A DNA stretch of 64,000 nt from Paenarthrobacter aurescens (GTDB taxonomy: Bacteria > Actinomycetota > Actinomycetes > Actinomycetales > Micrococcaceae). The DNA lies in assembly GCF_041549525.1 (NCBI RefSeq), contig NZ_CP157456.1, positions 1,178,001 through 1,242,000 of the forward strand, written 5' to 3'. The notes under the pieces are model-generated. The model searched no databases and was not told where the DNA came from. It saw only the letters and a list, made by a program, of their open reading frames with translations. Made by a program: the position numbers and the translations under genes. Shown here one piece after another: positions 61,531 to 64,000 of this stretch (position 1 is its first letter; the number at the start of each line of letters is the position of its first letter).

Positions 61531-64000
61531 CTAAGGTGCCTTGACCAGCCCCTCCCAAACAACCGTCCAGTTCTCAGGGAACCCAGGCGCGTGACGTTCT
61601 GGTCCGTTGTCCCAGCCGGCCGCCATGAGTGCAACGGCAGCGAGCAGTCCACCGTTTCCCGGTAGATAGAGCGGCAGGGAGTCGGTTTGGCGATTGTGGC
61701 CATTGGCAAGAAATGTGTTCTTACCGACGCCCACCAGGAGCGCATCGACTGCGGCCTCAGGGTCGTCAAGCCGCGCGGCGGTCATGGCCATTACGGGATA
61801 GTCCCAACCCCATGTGCTTTCCCACGCCCAGTCCGCCAGAACGCTGGAGAGGGTCTTTCGCATGATGGCCGGATCAATGAGATCGGTCTGCGGGAGGACT
61901 CCGAGGGCGCACAGCATGGAAGGGTGGTCGGTGCGCAGGGTGAAGGGCTCCACATCGATCGCAGCATAAACCCCGTCAATGACCCGGGGCGGAACCATCC
62001 CATCGGCCACGTCCAACCATTCCTGCACGGGTTCGAGCCCCAGCCGGTCGCGCCAGGTGGCAGCAGTCCGGAGGCCCCACTGCCAGTACGCCAGTTCAAA
62101 CGTGGGATTGATGACCTTGGCCCGGATGGAGCCGTAGCTTTCCTGCGCCGGAATCAGGGGTGGGCCCAGCTCAAACCCGCGTGAGGTGGGATGCGCAAAG
62201 CTGGCCATGAAGGCAGCCGATTCGAACACGATCTCTGCGAACTCCTCCAATACTTCCCGGCTCGGATCTGCACGGTACACCAGCTCTGCCAAGTAGATGG
62301 GGTGGGGCTGCTGCCAAATCAAGAAGGTGCCGATAGGGCTGGGGCTTTCCCGCCCATCCGGACCAACCTGCTTGGGCCAGCGGACGCCGTCGAATCCCTG
62401 AGTCTTGGCCGTTTGCCGTGAAGTCTCCAGAACTGTGGAGTACCACCTGAGGGAGGGGAGCAGCAGTTCCGCACGATTCCACTGCGCAAAGTGGGCGGCA
62501 TGCCACCAGTGCATTTCCAGGTGGAAGCGGCCACGCCAGGAATTGCAGACCAGCCCGGTCTCTTGGGGCGGCAACGAGCCTGAACAATTGATGGCCGTCA
62601 GGTACTGGGACAACACGATCCTGCGCTCCAGTTCCTTCGCCCGGGGATCATCTGTGGCATCAAGCTCGATTGCCCCGCCCGAGGACCAGAACTCCGGCCA
62701 GAAGGCTGCAGATGCGTTCTCCACGCGACGCGCGGGAGAAAGCCCGACGCCGTTGCCCGCCTCCGTGGAGCGGGTTGGCTGGTGTGCTCGGCTGGGGTGC
62801 CTGTTGTTGCCTCTGGGGATGCAGTCACCATCCCCGGCGGAGACGAAAGCAACGGTGAAGTCCAGGACGCCATCGGAATCGCTGGGGGAGACCCGTAGCC
62901 TGTGTTGTTCGGCCTGTTCCACCGCCAGGTCCTCACCGGTGATCAACACTTGGTAGCGGGAATCGTCCAGTTCGCGGTGGGCTGTCCACACTCCGATGGC
63001 GTGGTGGTCTTGCACGGGCAATGGTTCGCTCAGCGTTGTGGTGTGCGCGTCCGGGCTGTTCCAGTCCGCGGCATCATGCCAGGCTTCGGAACCGTACGGG
63101 AATCCCATGCCCACAACCAAGCCGGCACCAAGCGCCGGCGACTCCACGCGGAAGGCGAGCTCATCGCGGTCCGGGTGGCACGCCGTCGTGACCTTCACCG
63201 GGTGCCCAGCTACGGTGAACCGGCTTGTCACCACTCCTGTCCAGAGATCCAGCGTTTGTTCAGTGCCGGTGATGTCTGCTGGGATGAGCGGACGTTCGGT
63301 TCCGTCCTCCATCCAGCGGAAGCCAATGCGACCCAGATCCAGCCGATGGGAGTTAGCGCGGAGCCATGTTTCTGCCCGGGAGGTGTCCGTCTCGCGGTCG
63401 TTGACGATGTCGCCCACCATATCCACGTAAGGCACAGGGCCTCGCGGCGAATCGTAGAGGACGGTGGAACCAGCCAAGTGGTAGGCCTCCGGTGGCGGAA
63501 CCGAGTGCCAACCCCACTGCGCTTGAGTGCCGAGCAATGTTCCCGGTGGCAGCTCGTCGCGCGCGCCCACGGGGTATTCGTCCGGGAATGACTGCAGCCC
63601 GGTGAGATCCATGGTGAACGCAAACTCGCCGTTGCCCACTGACACAGGGCTTCGAGGGTCGAGGCGTTCCTGGTGGACGTTGTGGTGCTGAACCAATGCC
63701 TTGCGATCAATGCTGGAACCCCCGGAAGGGACGCTCGACTCCAGGACCACCGTGTCCTCCAGTTCTCTGAGCGGGAAGAACGCCGCCCGCTCGTGCGGAC
63801 TTTTGTTGGGCTGATGAAGAGTGAGGAACAGGCCGCCGTCCAACGTCCGGCCGATCATCCCGTGCCCGCCATCGCTGCCCCACAGCGGCTCTTCCTCTTG
63901 CTTCCACGGGCCCAGCACTGTTCCGGATTCGCTCCGGGCAATTCCCATGGCGTAGCCCTGATCGCCGAAGCTGGACCAGAGCATGATGAGCTTCCCGCTG
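61531..64000 (-). CDS. Glycoside hydrolase fusion (GH43-like part plus alpha-toroid part), 5' end outside the window
   Basis: On the minus strand the frame stays open to the end of the window, so the true start is beyond 64000; at least 822 residues are present. The first ~75 resemble the end of a GH43-type beta-propeller (LIMLWSSFGDQGYAMGIARS, GSDGGHGMIGRTLDGGL). The remaining ~740 look like a six-hairpin toroid glycosidase of the GH65/GH95-like kind: a beta-sandwich, then FHLEMHWWHAAHFAQWNRAE, PIGTFLIWQQPHPIYLAELV and STWGWDYPVMAMTAARLDDP. It probably acts on plant polysaccharide fragments. No signal peptide can be judged. It converges with the small peptide gene. Confidence 0.75.
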   Translation of the reverse strand, partial: SGKLIMLWSSFGDQGYAMGIARSESGTVLGPWKQEEEPLWGSDGGHGMIGRTLDGGLFLTLHQPNKSPHERAAFFPLRELEDTVVLESSVPSGGSSIDRKALVQHHNVHQERLDPRSPVSVGNGEFAFTMDLTGLQSFPDEYPVGARDELPPGTLLGTQAQWGWHSVPPPEAYHLAGSTVLYDSPRGPVPYVDMVGDIVNDRETDTSRAETWLRANSHRLDLGRIGFRWMEDGTERPLIPADITGTEQTLDLWTGVVTSRFTVAGHPVKVTTACHPDRDELAFRVESPALGAGLVVGMGFPYGSEAWHDAADWNSPDAHTTTLSEPLPVQDHHAIGVWTAHRELDDSRYQVLITGEDLAVEQAEQHRLRVSPSDSDGVLDFTVAFVSAGDGDCIPRGNNRHPSRAHQPTRSTEAGNGVGLSPARRVENASAAFWPEFWSSGGAIELDATDDPRAKELERRIVLSQYLTAINCSGSLPPQETGLVCNSWRGRFHLEMHWWHAAHFAQWNRAELLLPSLRWYSTVLETSRQTAKTQGFDGVRWPKQVGPDGRESPSPIGTFLIWQQPHPIYLAELVYRADPSREVLEEFAEIVFESAAFMASFAHPTSRGFELGPPLIPAQESYGSIRAKVINPTFELAYWQWGLRTAATWRDRLGLEPVQEWLDVADGMVPPRVIDGVYAAIDVEPFTLRTDHPSMLCALGVLPQTDLIDPAIMRKTLSSVLADWAWESTWGWDYPVMAMTAARLDDPEAAVDALLVGVGKNTFLANGHNRQTDSLPLYLPGNGGLLAAVALMAAGWDNGPERHAPGFPENWTVVWEGLVKAP

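Overview
The window is bacterial chromosome from a high-GC actinobacterium, most probably the Arthrobacter/Paenarthrobacter group (Micrococcaceae). The evidence is G+C-rich coding DNA, frequent GTG/TTG starts, several leaderless or near-leaderless genes, a monomeric isocitrate dehydrogenase, a DUF6350 membrane gene beside purN, and actinobacterial-type regulators. I see no rRNA, tRNA, CRISPR array, transposase or prophage. Genus and family assignments are from recognition of the sequences, not from a search.

Layout. 1-2.7 kb: end of an APC permease, a small membrane protein and an Excalibur-domain exported protein. 2.8-5.3 kb: UDP-glucose dehydrogenase and a mannosyltransferase-like gene, overlapping by 4 bases. 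5.4-7.2 kb: a G+C-poor gene for an alpha/beta hydrolase with an unrecognised N-terminal half. 7.3-9.3 kb: HspR-like regulator, Hsp20, J-domain protein and an unknown. 9.7-18.5 kb: DUF6350, purN and purH, with a nagK-murQ-MFS operon and a DUF559 nuclease-like gene lying between purN and purH. 18.7-22.3 kb: secreted serine protease and icd. 22.3-29.5 kb: a sarcosine/N-methyl amino acid oxidase, then a phosphonate cluster (phnDCE, FAD oxidoreductase, divergent GntR regulator, phosphonatase-like hydrolase). 29.6-33 kb: Gfo/Idh/MocA oxidoreductase and a MacB-type ABC pair. 33.2-38.5 kb: ChvE/MmsAB sugar transporter with a ROK repressor. 38.8-45.9 kb: an apparent L-lysine 2-monooxygenase (DavB/DavA) module with PucR regulator, racemase and permease. 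46-50.6 kb: gamma-carbonic anhydrase, methyltransferase, purU, and glyA-folD, with a ZTP riboswitch in front of glyA. 50.8-55.9 kb: two-component system, SHOCT protein and an ABC-2 exporter. 56-64 kb: two flavin-binding paralogues, xthA, trpS, an RNA ligase-like protein, a YihY-type membrane protein and a truncated glycoside hydrolase fusion.

How the parts work together. purN, purH, purU, glyA and folD all make or use one-carbon folates, and the ZTP riboswitch reports the AICAR pool when 10-formyl-tetrahydrofolate is short. The dav module would import lysine, racemise it, oxidise it to 5-aminovaleramide and hydrolyse the amide. The phn cluster couples an importer, an amine-type flavoenzyme and a HAD phosphonatase under one probable GntR operator.

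The least expected feature is a family of 62-nt imperfect palindromes, seven copies all in one orientation. They bracket the DUF559 gene (copies A,B / C,D,E) and also the whole dav module (copies F / G). Two probable operator pairs also stand out: a 25-bp motif before both the sugar-transport operon and its ROK gene, and an ACTCC-type dyad before the two-component system and again before its downstream SHOCT gene.
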